Shown here: one piece after another, positions 9,992 through 22,253 of the stretch | Numbering within the stretch: position 1 is the stretch's first letter | How the letters are laid out: the number at the start of each line of letters is the position of its first letter | Assembly: GCF_040892595.1 (NCBI RefSeq) | Contig: NZ_JBFRYB010000001.1 | Coordinates: 372,001-436,000 of the forward strand | Length of the DNA: 64,000 nt | Source: Zhongshania sp. R06B22 | GTDB lineage: Bacteria; Pseudomonadota; Gammaproteobacteria; Pseudomonadales; Spongiibacteraceae | Direction: 5' to 3' | Position numbers and translations under genes: made by a program | Notes under the pieces: model-generated | Seen by the model: only the letters and a program-made list of their open reading frames with translations | The model's database searches: none | Told to the model about the DNA's origin: nothing

Positions 9992-10067
9992 TCTGTCCTG
10001 TCTCCTTAATATCTGGACGTAGATAGTAACAAGTCCACCACTACTACGACCAGAAACAAGCTTAGTC

Positions 10068-10097
10068 TTAACGCACCTGCTGTCATATCTGTATAAT
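10068..10097 (+). promoter_or_regulatory. Candidate sigma70 promoter for glyQS
   Basis: A perfect TATAAT -10 lies at 10092-10097, with a weak TTAACG -35 (10068-10073) 18 bp upstream. It sits about 30 bp before the glyQ start and drives the divergent direction from djlA. Confidence 0.6.
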
Positions 10098-10128
10098 TCA
10101 CCTCTTTGTTTATTTAGTGGGGAACGCC

Positions 10129-11067
10129 GTGAGTAAGGCAGACGTGAGCACCTTTCAGGGGCTGATCTTGGCATTGCAACAATACTGGGCCGAACAAGGC
10201 TGCGTGCTATTGCAGCCGCTGGATATGGAGGTTGGTGCAGGCACCTTCCATCCTGCCACGTTCTTACGCGCTATCGGTCCCGAGACTTGGAATGCGGCTT
10301 ACGTGCAACCGTGTCGCAGACCGACCGATGGCCGCTATGGCACCAACCCAAATCGCCTGCAGCACTACTATCAGTTTCAGGTCATCATGAAGCCCTCTCC
10401 CAGCAATATTCAGGATCTATATTTAGACTCGCTGAAAATGCTCGGTATTGACCCCGAGGTTCACGACATCCGCTTTGTTGAAGATAACTGGGAATCGCCA
10501 ACGCTGGGCGCCTGGGGCCTAGGTTGGGAAGTGTGGTTAAACGGTATGGAAGTCACTCAGTTCACCTACTTCCAACAAGTCGGCGGTCTAGAATGCTTTC
10601 CGGTCAGTGGCGAAATCACCTATGGCTTAGAACGCATCGCCATGTATCTGCAAGGCGTTGACAGTATTTACGATTTAATCTGGACGAAAGGTCCCGCCGG
10701 CAATGTCACTTACGGTGACGTATTCCATCAAAATGAAGTTGAAATGTCGCACTTCAATTTTGAGGAGGCTGACGTTGACCAGTTGTTTTCCCAATTCGAT
10801 CACTACGAAAAAGAAAGCAAGCGACTAGTAGAGAAGGGCCTGCCACTGCCGGCCTACGAAATGGTCATGAAAGCATCGCATGCCTTCAATTTACTAGACG
10901 CCCGCCACGCGATTTCTGTTACCGAAAGGCAGCGCTTTATTTTACGCGTTAGGAGCTTGTCCCGCGCCGTTGCCCAAGCGTATTTCGATGCTCGCGAAGC
11001 CTTGGGTTTTCCACTGGCACCAGAAAATTTACGCGTTGAGTTTGCCGCCGCCAAGGAGAGTAAATAA
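10129..11067 (+). CDS. glyQ: Glycyl-tRNA synthetase alpha subunit
   Basis: This is the catalytic alpha subunit of the tetrameric alpha2beta2 glycyl-tRNA synthetase, 312 residues. Highly conserved blocks include [40 protein letters not shown] and [14 protein letters not shown]. The GTG at 10129 is preferred because a GGGGA ribosome site lies 6-7 bp upstream, whereas the in-frame GTG at 10117 has none. The stop overlaps the glyS start (TAATG), giving translational coupling of the two subunits. Confidence 0.96.
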   Translation: MSKADVSTFQGLILALQQYWAEQGCVLLQPLDMEVGAGTFHPATFLRAIGPETWNAAYVQPCRRPTDGRYGTNPNRLQHYYQFQVIMKPSPSNIQDLYLDSLKMLGIDPEVHDIRFVEDNWESPTLGAWGLGWEVWLNGMEVTQFTYFQQVGGLECFPVSGEITYGLERIAMYLQGVDSIYDLIWTKGPAGNVTYGDVFHQNEVEMSHFNFEEADVDQLFSQFDHYEKESKRLVEKGLPLPAYEMVMKASHAFNLLDARHAISVTERQRFILRVRSLSRAVAQAYFDAREALGFPLAPENLRVEFAAAKESK

Positions 11068-13154
11068 TGACTGCGAATCGTGATTTACTGATAGAAATAG
11101 GCACAGAAGAGTTGCCGCCTAAAGCCCTAAAAACTTTGTCTTCGGCATTTACCAAAAGCATTACATCGCAGCTCACTGCTCAGTCTTTAGACTTTTCTGC
11201 TGTAAAAAGTTTTGCGACACCGCGACGTCTCGCGGTGCTGCTATCTAATCTTGCTGAAACATCCCCAGACAAAGAGCTCGAAATCTGGGGCCCACCGGTT
11301 AAGGTGGCCTTTGATGACGCTGGCAAGGCAAGCAACGCCGCCTTAGCGTTCGCGAAAAAGAACCAGCTTAGTGTTGATAGCCTGGACCAATATATCGCCA
11401 ATGACGGCAAGCAAGATAAACTATGCTATCGCCATATTGCCAAAGGCGTTGCGACCGAGGATCTTATTGCCGGCATTATTGATACCGCGTTAACTTCACT
11501 TCCCGTCGCAAAGCGAATGCGTTGGGGCTCATCTCGCACAGAGTTCGTTCGGCCCATACAATGGATCGCGATTGTGTTCGGCGGTGAAGTTATACAAAAA
11601 AATATTTTTGAAATAACTTCATCGAATATTACTCGCGGCCACCGCTTTCACTGCAATCAAGAATTAACTATAACAGCCGCAAATCAATACGAATCTGTTC
11701 TCAAAGAACAGGGAAAAGTAGTTGCCGATTATCAATTGCGCAAAGACAGTATTCGCAAACAAATTACAGCCCTTGGCGAAACCCTAGGTGGCCACACAGT
11801 TATTGGCGATGACTTATTAGATGAAGTTTGCTCCCTGGTCGAATGGCCAGTCGCTCTTGCCGGTAGCTTTGAGGAGCGCTTTCTAAAGGTTCCTGCTGAA
11901 GCATTGATTTCTTCAATGAAGGAACATCAGAAATACTTTCACGTAGTCGATTCTAGCGGCAATCTTATGCCGTTTTTTATTACAGTTTCTAATATCGAAA
12001 GTCATGACCCGAAAAAAGTGATTGCTGGTAATGAACGTGTCATTCGGCCAAGACTTAGCGACGCTGCGTTCTTCTTTGAAACCGACTGTAAGACTAGCCT
12101 AGAGAATCGCAGGGAGCGGTTGCGCGCCATTGTTTTCCAAGACAAGCTCGGTAGCATCTATGACAAAACATGTCGGGTTGCCGAACTTAGTGTCGATATC
12201 GCCAAGCTATTAGACGCCAACCCAGACACCGCCGCACGCGCCGCAGCGCTGTCTAAAAGTGACCTCGTTACCGATATGGTACTTGAGTTCGATGACATGC
12301 AAGGTATTGCGGGCTATTACTACGCTAAAAATGATGGTGAAGCCGACGACGTCGCGCTCGCGATGAACGAGCAATATATGCCGCGCTTTGCTGGCGACAG
12401 TTTACCTACTACCAGCACTGGTACTATCCTAGCTTTAGCTGATCGCTTAGACACCATTAGCGGTATTTTTGGCATTGGACAAATACCCACAGGTTCAAAG
12501 GATCCCTTTGCTTTACGCCGAGCCTCTCTCGGCGTGTTGCGGATTATTGTCGAGAAAAAACTGACACTAGATCTCAGTACCTTGGTGGACCTTGCGATTA
12601 CAAAGCACGATAAGTTCGCCAACGACGCCAAGCTCAAGGGAACCGTCCTTAGCTATATTATAGATCGCTTAAGAGCGGGCTACGAAGATCAAGGCATCTC
12701 CACAGAGGTGTTCTTATCTGTTAATGCCAAGCAGCTTAGTGCGCCACTAGATATTGATAACCGCATCAAAGCGGTACAAGCCTTTAATCAGCTGCCGGAG
12801 GCGGGGGCGCTAGCGGCGTCTAACAAACGGGTATCAAATATACTCGCAAAGATTACTGACGAAATAGCAGACACTGTCGATGACAAACTGCTGCAAGAAC
12901 CCGCAGAAATCGCGCTCGCAGAGCAGCTTGCTCTGCAAAGAAAAGCTGTTGCGCCCTTATTTGCTATCGGTGATTACGAAGGTGGCTTAAAGTCTTTAGC
13001 GTCCTTGCAGCCAGCCGTTGACGCCTTCTTCGAGCATGTCATGGTTAATGTTGACGACGAGGCACTGCGCCGAAATCGTCAGTCTTTACTCAAAGAACTG
13101 CAGGGGCTTTTCTTAGAGGTCGCCGACATTTCTATGCTAGTTTTAGGTAAATAA
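11067..13154 (+). CDS. glyS: Glycyl-tRNA synthetase beta subunit
   Basis: This 695-residue beta subunit has the family's usual length. It begins DLLIEIGTEELPPKAL, the hallmark of bacterial GlyS. Later come the conserved KRMRWGSS block, the HD-like helical region (DLVTDMVLEFDDMQGI) and the SKDPFALRRA block. The C-terminal anticodon-binding region follows. The start codon overlaps the glyQ stop by one base. The beta subunit binds tRNA and is required for aminoacylation by GlyQ. Confidence 0.96.
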   Translation: MTANRDLLIEIGTEELPPKALKTLSSAFTKSITSQLTAQSLDFSAVKSFATPRRLAVLLSNLAETSPDKELEIWGPPVKVAFDDAGKASNAALAFAKKNQLSVDSLDQYIANDGKQDKLCYRHIAKGVATEDLIAGIIDTALTSLPVAKRMRWGSSRTEFVRPIQWIAIVFGGEVIQKNIFEITSSNITRGHRFHCNQELTITAANQYESVLKEQGKVVADYQLRKDSIRKQITALGETLGGHTVIGDDLLDEVCSLVEWPVALAGSFEERFLKVPAEALISSMKEHQKYFHVVDSSGNLMPFFITVSNIESHDPKKVIAGNERVIRPRLSDAAFFFETDCKTSLENRRERLRAIVFQDKLGSIYDKTCRVAELSVDIAKLLDANPDTAARAAALSKSDLVTDMVLEFDDMQGIAGYYYAKNDGEADDVALAMNEQYMPRFAGDSLPTTSTGTILALADRLDTISGIFGIGQIPTGSKDPFALRRASLGVLRIIVEKKLTLDLSTLVDLAITKHDKFANDAKLKGTVLSYIIDRLRAGYEDQGISTEVFLSVNAKQLSAPLDIDNRIKAVQAFNQLPEAGALAASNKRVSNILAKITDEIADTVDDKLLQEPAEIALAEQLALQRKAVAPLFAIGDYEGGLKSLASLQPAVDAFFEHVMVNVDDEALRRNRQSLLKELQGLFLEVADISMLVLGK

Positions 13155-13243
13155 ATGCCGTGCGTATTTAAGTCGAAGATACACCGCGCTGACGATCTGC
13201 GGTAGGCGCTGACGTTTACCGCTGAATAAAAAGAGATCCTTGA

Positions 13244-13969
13244 ATGGCCTTTATAAAAAATATCTTTTTAACAATCCGCTCAGGGCTTTTCTTCACGGGC
13301 TATGCCTTAATAACGATTTTTATAAGTGTTACTGGCTTGCTATTTACTTCGTTTTTACCATTTCATATCCGGGGTAAGTATTTTGTTCTCGGCAATGCCG
13401 CTATTATTTTTTGGCTCCGTGTTTGCTGTGGTGTTAAAACGGAAATTCGGGGATCACTGCCAAAAAACACACCCTATGTGGCGATGGCAAAACACCAAAG
13501 CCAATGGGAGACATTTTATCTTCAGTGGTTCCTCTTCCCGGTGGCAACAGTAGTAAAGCGCGAGCTATTTAAGGTGCCGTTCTTTGGCTGGGCTCTGATG
13601 ATGATGAATGCCATTGGTATTGATCGAAGTAATCCCAGAGCCGCTATACGCCAAACAATGGAACAAGGGCTATCCAGGCTTAATAATAATTACAGCTTGC
13701 TGATATTCCCGGAAGGCACTCGAACTCCTGTCGGCGTCCGCGGAAAATACGCACGCAGCGGCGCGAATATCGCGATTGAAGGGGGTGTGCCCGTGGTTGC
13801 CATCGCTCACAATGGGGGCAAATTGTGGCCTGCGAAAAAGCTCCGAATTACGCCCGGCACGGTTGTTCTGGTTATTAGCGAGCCTATAGATACCCATGGC
13901 AGAGAAAGCCGAGAGCTCACCCTAGAGGTTGAGAATTGGATAGAGGCACAATGCGATCTCATTCAATAG
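13244..13969 (+). CDS. plsC: 1-acyl-sn-glycerol-3-phosphate acyltransferase (PlsC family)
   Basis: This is a 241-residue membrane acyltransferase of phospholipid synthesis, transferring an acyl chain to lysophosphatidic acid. A membrane segment covers residues ~12-35. The catalytic block I reads AKHQSQWETF (HX4E, a common variant of HX4D). Block II is the KRELFKVPFFGW region, and block III is LLIFPEGTRTP. It follows glyS by 89 bp on the same strand. The family call is strong, but paralogs may exist elsewhere, so the symbol is given on family grounds. Confidence 0.88.
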   Translation: MAFIKNIFLTIRSGLFFTGYALITIFISVTGLLFTSFLPFHIRGKYFVLGNAAIIFWLRVCCGVKTEIRGSLPKNTPYVAMAKHQSQWETFYLQWFLFPVATVVKRELFKVPFFGWALMMMNAIGIDRSNPRAAIRQTMEQGLSRLNNNYSLLIFPEGTRTPVGVRGKYARSGANIAIEGGVPVVAIAHNGGKLWPAKKLRITPGTVVLVISEPIDTHGRESRELTLEVENWIEAQCDLIQ

Positions 13970-14050
13970 AAAGAAAGTATCACATCCACCTGAGCACTCG
14001 ATCTAGTGCACTACGTAAAATGGCTAGTATTTAGCCCGAAGCTTACGTGC

Positions 14051-14917
14051 TTATATCGGAATAAGCGCGGCGCGCAATGCTCTGCGCAAATCTGCATAGT
14101 CGCTGGTGTGCAACAAGCTGGGTGGGTGGCTACCTTCGGGAATGCTTCCCATTTCAATTAGGGCCCACTTAATAGGTAGTGCATTGGGTTCTTCCAAGAT
14201 CACTTGCACCAATGGTAGTAGGCGAGCGTTGAGTAATTCCGCCTTCTTTTGATCGCCCGATGCAGCGGCGGAATACAGGCTGTGCACAAGCGCCGGTGCG
14301 ATATTAGCCACTACTGAGACAATCCCCGCATAGCCGTTCAAGACCCGGTGGCAGCCACTTGCTACGTCACCAGAGTAAAGCGCGAACCCCGAGGGAAGTT
14401 CCGGTATATGGCCTTCAATCGGATTAGCTGAATAGTTTATGAAACCGGCAATCCCGGAGATTTGTGATAAAGCGGCGACATCAATCGATGGCAGTGAATT
14501 CGACGCTCTAAGGTCATCGCTAATAATTAAAGGCAAGCCGCCCAGCTCTAAGACTGCCCGCAAGTACTCGAACAGCTCATTTTGGGAGAGACCGATGGGG
14601 GAGGGCAGAGTTAGTAGTGCGGCGCTAGCGCCAAACTCATCTGCGGCACTAGCGAAATCAAAGACGGCTTCTTGCCGGCTGCTACTGAGGTCGGCAATAA
14701 CATCAATGCGGCCATCTGATTGCCAGATCGCGCGTCGCAGTATTTCTGTGCGCTCGTCAATACTCATCTCTGAAGACTGATTCAAGGCACTTCCAACAAT
14801 TAGTGCTGAGCTGCCACAATCCACGTGCCAGTCCACCAGGGTTTCCAGTACTTCGTAATCTGGCGAGCCGTCGCTGTGAGTGGGGGTGGTCAGGTTTACT
14901 ATACTGCCCTTAATCAT
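14051..14917 (-). CDS. DapA-like (dihydrodipicolinate synthase family) protein lacking the catalytic lysine
   Basis: This 288-residue protein aligns end to end with DapA, from KGSIVNLTTPTHSDG through to the C-terminal EEPNALPIKWALIEMG. The active site is gone, however: the position of the Schiff-base lysine (GIKEA in DapA) reads GFINYS, so Lys is Ile160. The catalytic tyrosine (YNVPSR) reads SDDLRA, so Tyr is Ser133. The threonine pair of GTTGES reads GSALNQ. The arginine that binds the carboxylate (Arg137) remains. It cannot work as a lysine-dependent aldolase and is best viewed as a pseudoenzyme or a repurposed paralog. It lies downstream of gyrB, convergent with plsC. Confidence 0.85.
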   Translation of the reverse strand: MIKGSIVNLTTPTHSDGSPDYEVLETLVDWHVDCGSSALIVGSALNQSSEMSIDERTEILRRAIWQSDGRIDVIADLSSSRQEAVFDFASAADEFGASAALLTLPSPIGLSQNELFEYLRAVLELGGLPLIISDDLRASNSLPSIDVAALSQISGIAGFINYSANPIEGHIPELPSGFALYSGDVASGCHRVLNGYAGIVSVVANIAPALVHSLYSAAASGDQKKAELLNARLLPLVQVILEEPNALPIKWALIEMGSIPEGSHPPSLLHTSDYADLRRALRAALIPI

Positions 14918-15348
14918 CGGATAGCCTTCTGAATAGTGTATTTACTCATTAGAATAGTATAAATATTGAAAGTGAACCAAGATATCGAGATAGAATTCTT
15001 AATGTCCTTTTTGGGCCTTAAAGATGATCATGCGATATCTAATAATTAACGTCAGCCTTTTTGAACGGCTAAGAACAATAGCTAGGTTTTTCGATATTTC
15101 AGGAATTTAGAAGCCGGATACTTAAAATGACACAAGGTGTGTTGGGAGATCAAAGGACTAAATTTAAAACTGCCTTTCTGAGGCCGGACTTAATATTGGC
15201 TCATGAGCCCGCGCTATTATTGTCTTATTATTTTAGCCGCCGATACTATCCGACACCCCATCTAAACCGTAATAGCCTTTATGGTAAGGAGGCTATTACG
15301 GTCGATTAGGTCAAATCCATTTAAGCTGTACGTCCATCGACGCTCAGA
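14918..15348. other. Gene-free interval between gyrB and the DapA-like gene
   Basis: This interval of 431 bp has no convincing gene. A 60-codon frame at 15127-15309 has no ribosome site and no family look. The only clear structure is the hairpin at 15267-15301, described separately. The promoter of the DapA-like gene must lie in the left part; I could not pick a convincing one. Confidence 0.6.
15267..15301 (-). terminator. Long hairpin downstream of gyrB
   Basis: A perfect 12-bp inverted repeat, CCGTAATAGCCT (15267-15278) and AGGCTATTACGG (15290-15301), has an 11-base loop and lies 48 bp after the gyrB stop. On the minus strand it is followed by a short TTTAG and not by a true T-run, so it may be a terminator or an mRNA 3'-end stabiliser. 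Confidence 0.55.
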
Positions 15349-17772
<2,424 letters not shown>

Positions 17773-17875
17773 CTAACCTCTGTACCCGAATAACGGACAA
17801 CTAACTTATTTTATGTTTTGCAGCAAAATACTGCCATACACCCACAACACGCCAGCAAGCTATATAGTGAATCTT

Positions 17876-18994
17876 CTAGCATTCTGAGACCACACCGTGT
17901 TCCACGTGAAACCTTTTTAACGGCTTACTCAAACACCAATCATCATTGAGGTCAGACCGCCTAACCGCACTGGCAAACACCTGAACATCTAACTCAATCA
18001 ATTCTTTAAACACCGCACAGCAACGGCGCTCATCTAACTCTGCCGCCAAATCATCAACCAAGAACACCGTGGGGATCCCCTGATCTAACAGCACCTTCGA
18101 CTGCGCCAATTTTAGGGCACAAACCAATGTTTTTATCTGCCCCCGGGATAGAACGTCACCAGCATCAAGCCTGCCTACGCGAAAGTCTATATCTGCTCGA
18201 TGGGGGCCGCTTCTTGTGAACCCAGCCCGTAAATCACCTGCCAAATTATGTTTTAAACTTTCCGCAAAGCTGTACTCACCATCCTTCCAGCCCGAGGTCA
18301 TGGACATACTTAGAGAAGGTACATCCAGGTCACCAATATCCGCAGAAGCGAGCAGCCGCCGATAGATCTCCTCGAAGGCTGCAGCCAGTAACTCAAAGTG
18401 AGAGCTGCGGGCATCCTGTATTAGCGCCCCCATAGCCTCCAACTCCCTATCCCAAGGCGCTATTAGCCCAGGGTCTATATTACCACGTCTAAGCAAGGAA
18501 TTACGCTGCTGAAGCGCTTTCCTGTAGCGAGGCCAATACTCGAAAAAACCGGAATGTTTCACGTGGAACACCCCCCAATCCAAATACTGCCGCCTCACCG
18601 CCGGACCACCCTCCAACAAGGCGAAGCTGGCTGGATTAATCACCTGAACAGGCAACACGCCCGCCAACTGCCCAGCCGTGGAAAGTTTATCGCCATCCAA
18701 CTTTACCAGTACCGGACCTTTCCTTGGCCTCCTCACACCTATAACCGCTGTCTCGACGCCGCCACTAAGACGCAACTCTCCACGCACGGTCAAATCATCC
18801 TTGCCGTATGAAATCACAGACTCCATTTTATGAGAGCGAAACGAGCGGGTGAGCGCTAAAGTATGAATAGCCTCTAGGATGCTGGTCTTGCCACTTCCGT
18901 TAATACCGTGAATGAAATTAAACGTGCATAGCGACTGCATATCCACGTATTGTAAATTCCTGAAATTATAGATGCCGAGTTTTTCTAAGCGCAT
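17876..18994 (-). CDS. recF: DNA replication and repair protein RecF
   Basis: This is an SMC-like ATPase that helps load RecA on gapped DNA. Walker A is GINGSGKTSILEA, the signature is VLSRGQIKTLVCALKL, and Walker B is VFLVDDLAAELD. The DWGVFHV block is as in Pseudomonas RecF. The ATG at 18994 gives MRLEKLGIYNFRN; an in-frame ATG at 19006 is also possible and neither has a strong ribosome site. The coding sequence contains two parS sites, encoding VFHVKH and RFHVEHG. It lies between dnaN and gyrB. Confidence 0.95.
   Translation of the reverse strand: MRLEKLGIYNFRNLQYVDMQSLCTFNFIHGINGSGKTSILEAIHTLALTRSFRSHKMESVISYGKDDLTVRGELRLSGGVETAVIGVRRPRKGPVLVKLDGDKLSTAGQLAGVLPVQVINPASFALLEGGPAVRRQYLDWGVFHVKHSGFFEYWPRYRKALQQRNSLLRRGNIDPGLIAPWDRELEAMGALIQDARSSHFELLAAAFEEIYRRLLASADIGDLDVPSLSMSMTSGWKDGEYSFAESLKHNLAGDLRAGFTRSGPHRADIDFRVGRLDAGDVLSRGQIKTLVCALKLAQSKVLLDQGIPTVFLVDDLAAELDERRCCAVFKELIELDVQVFASAVRRSDLNDDWCLSKPLKRFHVEHGVVSEC
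17898..17913. other. parS: parS centromere site 1 (in recF)
   Basis: The sequence TGTTCCACGTGAAACC differs from the parS palindrome consensus (TGTTYCACGTGRAACA) by its last base. It lies at the 3' end of recF and encodes FHVEH. ParB, made from the parB gene in this window, binds such sites near the origin. Confidence 0.85.
18555..18570. other. parS: parS centromere site 2 (in recF)
   Basis: The sequence TGTTTCACGTGGAACA is a full 16-bp match to the parS consensus, inside recF (encoding VFHVKH). Together with site 1, 657 bp away, it gives ParB two nucleation points close to dnaA and the origin. Confidence 0.92.
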
Positions 18995-19135
18995 AACGCG
19001 CACCATTCATCGCGCAGCGTTAGCTTATGTTTAAGAACAAATAATATATGGGGGAGGGGAGAACACATGAGGATGACACGCTCGTATTTCAAAAAAACAT
19101 ACCGTAAAAATAGAGCGCGCCCGAAAAACCCAACA

Positions 19136-20242
19136 TTACAAACGCATTGGCATTACAACATACTGACAATTACTACCATCCGCCTCTTCTATTAAAGCCG
19201 AACTGTTAGCATCAGAAAGCGAGAACTTGGCAGACTCCCCATTAATAGCCGACAAAACATCAAGCAAATAGCTAACATTAAAGCCAATCTCAAGGCTATC
19301 TCCCTGATACTCCACAGCCACTGTTTCCTCTGCCTCTTCCTGCTCAGGGTTATTGGCCACAATACGAAGCTCACCGCTCGTTAACAACATCCGAATTCCG
19401 CGATACTTTTCATTCGACAAAATCGCGGTCCGCGCAAACGCTTGCTTAAGATCAGCTCTTGAGCCCAACACCACCTTAGTGCTATTGCGAGGCAAGACGC
19501 GCTCGTAATCAGGGAACTTGCCGTCGATGAGCTTAGATGTGAAGGTGAAATCAGTGGTGACTACCCGTATATGATTGCCACCAACAATGACTTCCGCGTC
19601 CTGGTCTTCGTTCATTAGCAAGCGTGCGAGCTCGACCACGCCTTTCCTTGGAACAATAACCTGCGCCACCTGATCCACATGGATATCACCTTCGAAGGTC
19701 GCCATAGCCAAACGGTGGCCATCAGTGGCTACCACGCGCAACTGACCCTCAGTCACTTCAAACAACATACCATTCAAGTAATAACGCACGTCTTGCTGCG
19801 CCATGGCAAAGCTAGTTCGTTCGATAAGACGCTTTAAATCACCTTGTTTTAAAGTGAAGGATTGCCCGCCCTTGGACTGCTCAACACTGGGGAAATCATT
19901 CGCCGCTAAGGTAGAAAGCTGAAAGCGGCTGCGCCCTGACTTCAAGATTAGCTTTTGCTCATCCAACTGAAAGCTAATAGTAGAGCCATCGGGTAGAGCC
20001 TTGCAGATATCAACCAACTTCCGCGCTGGCACTGTAATCTCACCAGACACACCAGCCTCATCATCAAGATGAACTCGACCAATCAGCTCGACTTCCAAAT
20101 CGGTGCCGGTCAGCGCCAACTCCTGACCGTTTAATACAAGCTGCACATTCGCTAATATCGGTAAGGTCTGTCGGCGCTCAACTACACCCGCCACAAGGTT
20201 CAAGGGCTTGATCAACGCTTCCCGCGAAATCGAAAATTTCAT
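19136..20242 (-). CDS. dnaN: DNA polymerase III beta sliding clamp
   Basis: This 368-residue protein has the three repeated clamp domains of DnaN. It begins MKFSISREALIKPLNLVAGVVERRQTLP and ends in the conserved CQYVVMPMRL, the C-terminus lining the hydrophobic partner-binding pocket. It forms a dimeric ring that tethers polymerase to DNA. It follows dnaA by 88 bp on the minus strand, and the usual dnaA-dnaN-recF operon is kept. Confidence 0.98.
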   Translation of the reverse strand: MKFSISREALIKPLNLVAGVVERRQTLPILANVQLVLNGQELALTGTDLEVELIGRVHLDDEAGVSGEITVPARKLVDICKALPDGSTISFQLDEQKLILKSGRSRFQLSTLAANDFPSVEQSKGGQSFTLKQGDLKRLIERTSFAMAQQDVRYYLNGMLFEVTEGQLRVVATDGHRLAMATFEGDIHVDQVAQVIVPRKGVVELARLLMNEDQDAEVIVGGNHIRVVTTDFTFTSKLIDGKFPDYERVLPRNSTKVVLGSRADLKQAFARTAILSNEKYRGIRMLLTSGELRIVANNPEQEEAEETVAVEYQGDSLEIGFNVSYLLDVLSAINGESAKFSLSDANSSALIEEADGSNCQYVVMPMRL

Positions 20243-20330
20243 GCGTTCGGTTCCTGTTCTTTTAAGTATCTGTTCAAAGGTTATGGAATACTAATAAGTC
20301 TACTTTAGTATATAAAGCCCAACTAAAACA

Positions 20331-21803
20331 TCAGCTTGTCAGTAGTCGGATCAAATTTTGGTAATCTTCTCGTATATCACCATCACTTTCGCGTAATTCT
20401 TTTATTTTCCTGCAGCCGTGAAGCACTGTCGTATGATCACGACCTCCAAAACCTTCGCCGATCTCAGGCAAACTGTGATTCGTTAGCTCCTTAGATAAGG
20501 CCATCGCAACTTGACGCGGACGCGCCACCGACCGGCTGCGACGTTTTGACATAAGGTCGGCGATCTTTATTTTGTAGTATTCAGCAACCGTGCGTTGAAT
20601 ATTATCCAAACTCACCTGCTTATCCTGCAGTGCCAATAAGTCCTTCAGCGACTCTTTAATCAGGGGAATATCTATAGGCTTCGCCATAAATCGTGAGCTG
20701 GCTATTACTCGCTTTAATACCCCCTCTAATTCCCGTACATTCGACCGCACACGCTGCGCTATGAAAAAAGCGGCGTCAGAGGGAAGGGTAGCTTTTTCTT
20801 GCTCTGCTTTCTTTAAAAGAATCGCCACCCGCGTTTCCAATTCCGGCGGCTCTACGGCAACCGTCAAACCCCAGCCAAACCGCGACTTCAAACGTTCTTC
20901 TAAGCCCTTGATTTCCTTAGGGTACCTGTCGCAGGTTAGAATCATTTGCTGTCCGCCCTCAAGCAGGGCATTAAACGTATGGAAGAACTCTTCCTGGGAG
21001 CGATCTTTACCCGAGAAAAATTGAATATCATCGATAAGTAACGCATCAACAGAACGATAATAGCGCTTGAATTCGTTAATAGCATTTAGCTGAAGTGCTT
21101 TTACCATATCAGCAACAAAGCGCTCGGAGTGTAAATAAACCACCTTCGCATTTGGGTTTTGCTGCATCAAAGCATTACCTACCGCGTGCATTAAATGGGT
21201 TTTACCAAGCCCCACGCCCCCATAAAGGAAAAGCGGGTTATAGCCACGACCGGGATTACTTGCTACTTGACGCGCCGCTGCGCGCGCCAACTGGTTAGAC
21301 TTACCCTCAACAAAGGTATCAAAAGTATACGACTCCATTAAAGAGCTCTGATGCCGGATACCCCCCTCAACCTCTACTTGCCGCTGACCGGTAATAATTT
21401 GCGGCGAATACGCCACCGGCGCAGATTGAGACGCTGGCTGACGCGATTGAGGGCGCGCAAAAGCATTATTATTTGATGGCGACGTTAGCACCGCCTGGGT
21501 GGAGCGTTCGCTGGGGGCTGGCGCCGCCATACCAGCGCCAGGGCCATTCGCTAGGCGATCAGCAATACCAAGCTCTACCTGTACTATTTTACCCGGCGGC
21601 GATAGCTCCGATACCAACTCGACAATACGTGAATAAAAACGGTCACCAACCCAGTCACGCACAAACCGATTCGGCGCAATCAACCGTATTAAGTCCCCGG
21701 CAAGCTCAACCCGCAGTGGTCTGATCCAAGTGTTAAATTGCTGAGAGGGCAACTCGTCTTGCAAATGCGCAATACATTTCTGCCACGTAACTTCCGGCAA
21801 CAC
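20331..21803 (-). CDS. dnaA: Chromosomal replication initiator DnaA
   Basis: This is the initiator AAA+ ATPase, ~490 residues. Domain I begins [20 protein letters not shown], and domain II is a variable Ala/Pro/Ser/Gln linker. Domain III has Walker [17 protein letters not shown] and Walker [10 protein letters not shown]. Domain IV has the DnaA-box-binding signature [15 protein letters not shown]. The start is GTG at 21803, or TTG at 21800, which sits better spaced from the GGAG ribosome site; a longer open frame has no homology. Upstream DnaA boxes suggest autoregulation. Confidence 0.97.
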   Translation of the reverse strand: MLPEVTWQKCIAHLQDELPSQQFNTWIRPLRVELAGDLIRLIAPNRFVRDWVGDRFYSRIVELVSELSPPGKIVQVELGIADRLANGPGAGMAAPAPSERSTQAVLTSPSNNNAFARPQSRQPASQSAPVAYSPQIITGQRQVEVEGGIRHQSSLMESYTFDTFVEGKSNQLARAAARQVASNPGRGYNPLFLYGGVGLGKTHLMHAVGNALMQQNPNAKVVYLHSERFVADMVKALQLNAINEFKRYYRSVDALLIDDIQFFSGKDRSQEEFFHTFNALLEGGQQMILTCDRYPKEIKGLEERLKSRFGWGLTVAVEPPELETRVAILLKKAEQEKATLPSDAAFFIAQRVRSNVRELEGVLKRVIASSRFMAKPIDIPLIKESLKDLLALQDKQVSLDNIQRTVAEYYKIKIADLMSKRRSRSVARPRQVAMALSKELTNHSLPEIGEGFGGRDHTTVLHGCRKIKELRESDGDIREDYQNLIRLLTS

Positions 21804-22253
21804 AATTCTCCACTTTTTGATAAATTTGAGCGTAAACCACCTACCAAAAACAAGCATTGGGCAGGTGGTTTTTAAATCCATTTAGCACACTATTCTACTC
21901 GCGAACAATGCGGTTATCCACAAAATTCAAAAACAATTCCAAGCTCAGAAAAAACGAAAATCCCTTTACTATCAATACGATAAACCTATATGTCGGGCAT
22001 TGACAAAAAGTTCCAGAAAACCACTCACATGTTGATAACAACAATAAAAACCTGTGGGTAAGCTGTGCGCAAACTGTAACTTACGAGTGGACCACCTTTA
22101 TAAAGGAAAACATGCAACTAAAGCCTACAAGTCATTGCTATTAGGCCTGATGTCCACTAAAATTCGCGATCCGATTTTTCACTGTCTCTGCAATAAAGTT
22201 GGAGGCAGTACCAGTAGCCCAGCTACTGGCTTATTTATGTTACGGACGAAATC
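21804..22253. other. dnaA-rpmH intergenic region with DnaA boxes
   Basis: This 450-bp divergent region carries a perfect DnaA box TTATCCACA (21914-21922), TGTTGATAA (22030-22038, a one-mismatch box on the minus strand) and TGTGGGTAA (22053-22061, a minus-strand box variant). AT-rich sequence lies between them. It holds the dnaA promoter (autoregulated by the boxes) and the rpmH promoter. In pseudomonads the same interval is the origin, so it is a secondary oriC candidate here. No protein gene is seen in it. Confidence 0.7.

Noticed and set aside
15127..15309. Open frame of 60 codons between gyrB and the DapA-like gene
   Set aside because: No ribosome site and no family features, and it spans the left arm and much of the hairpin at 15267-15301; most likely chance.
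22064..22072. Further DnaA box TGTGCGCAA near rpmH
   Set aside because: Two or more mismatches to the consensus; not counted.
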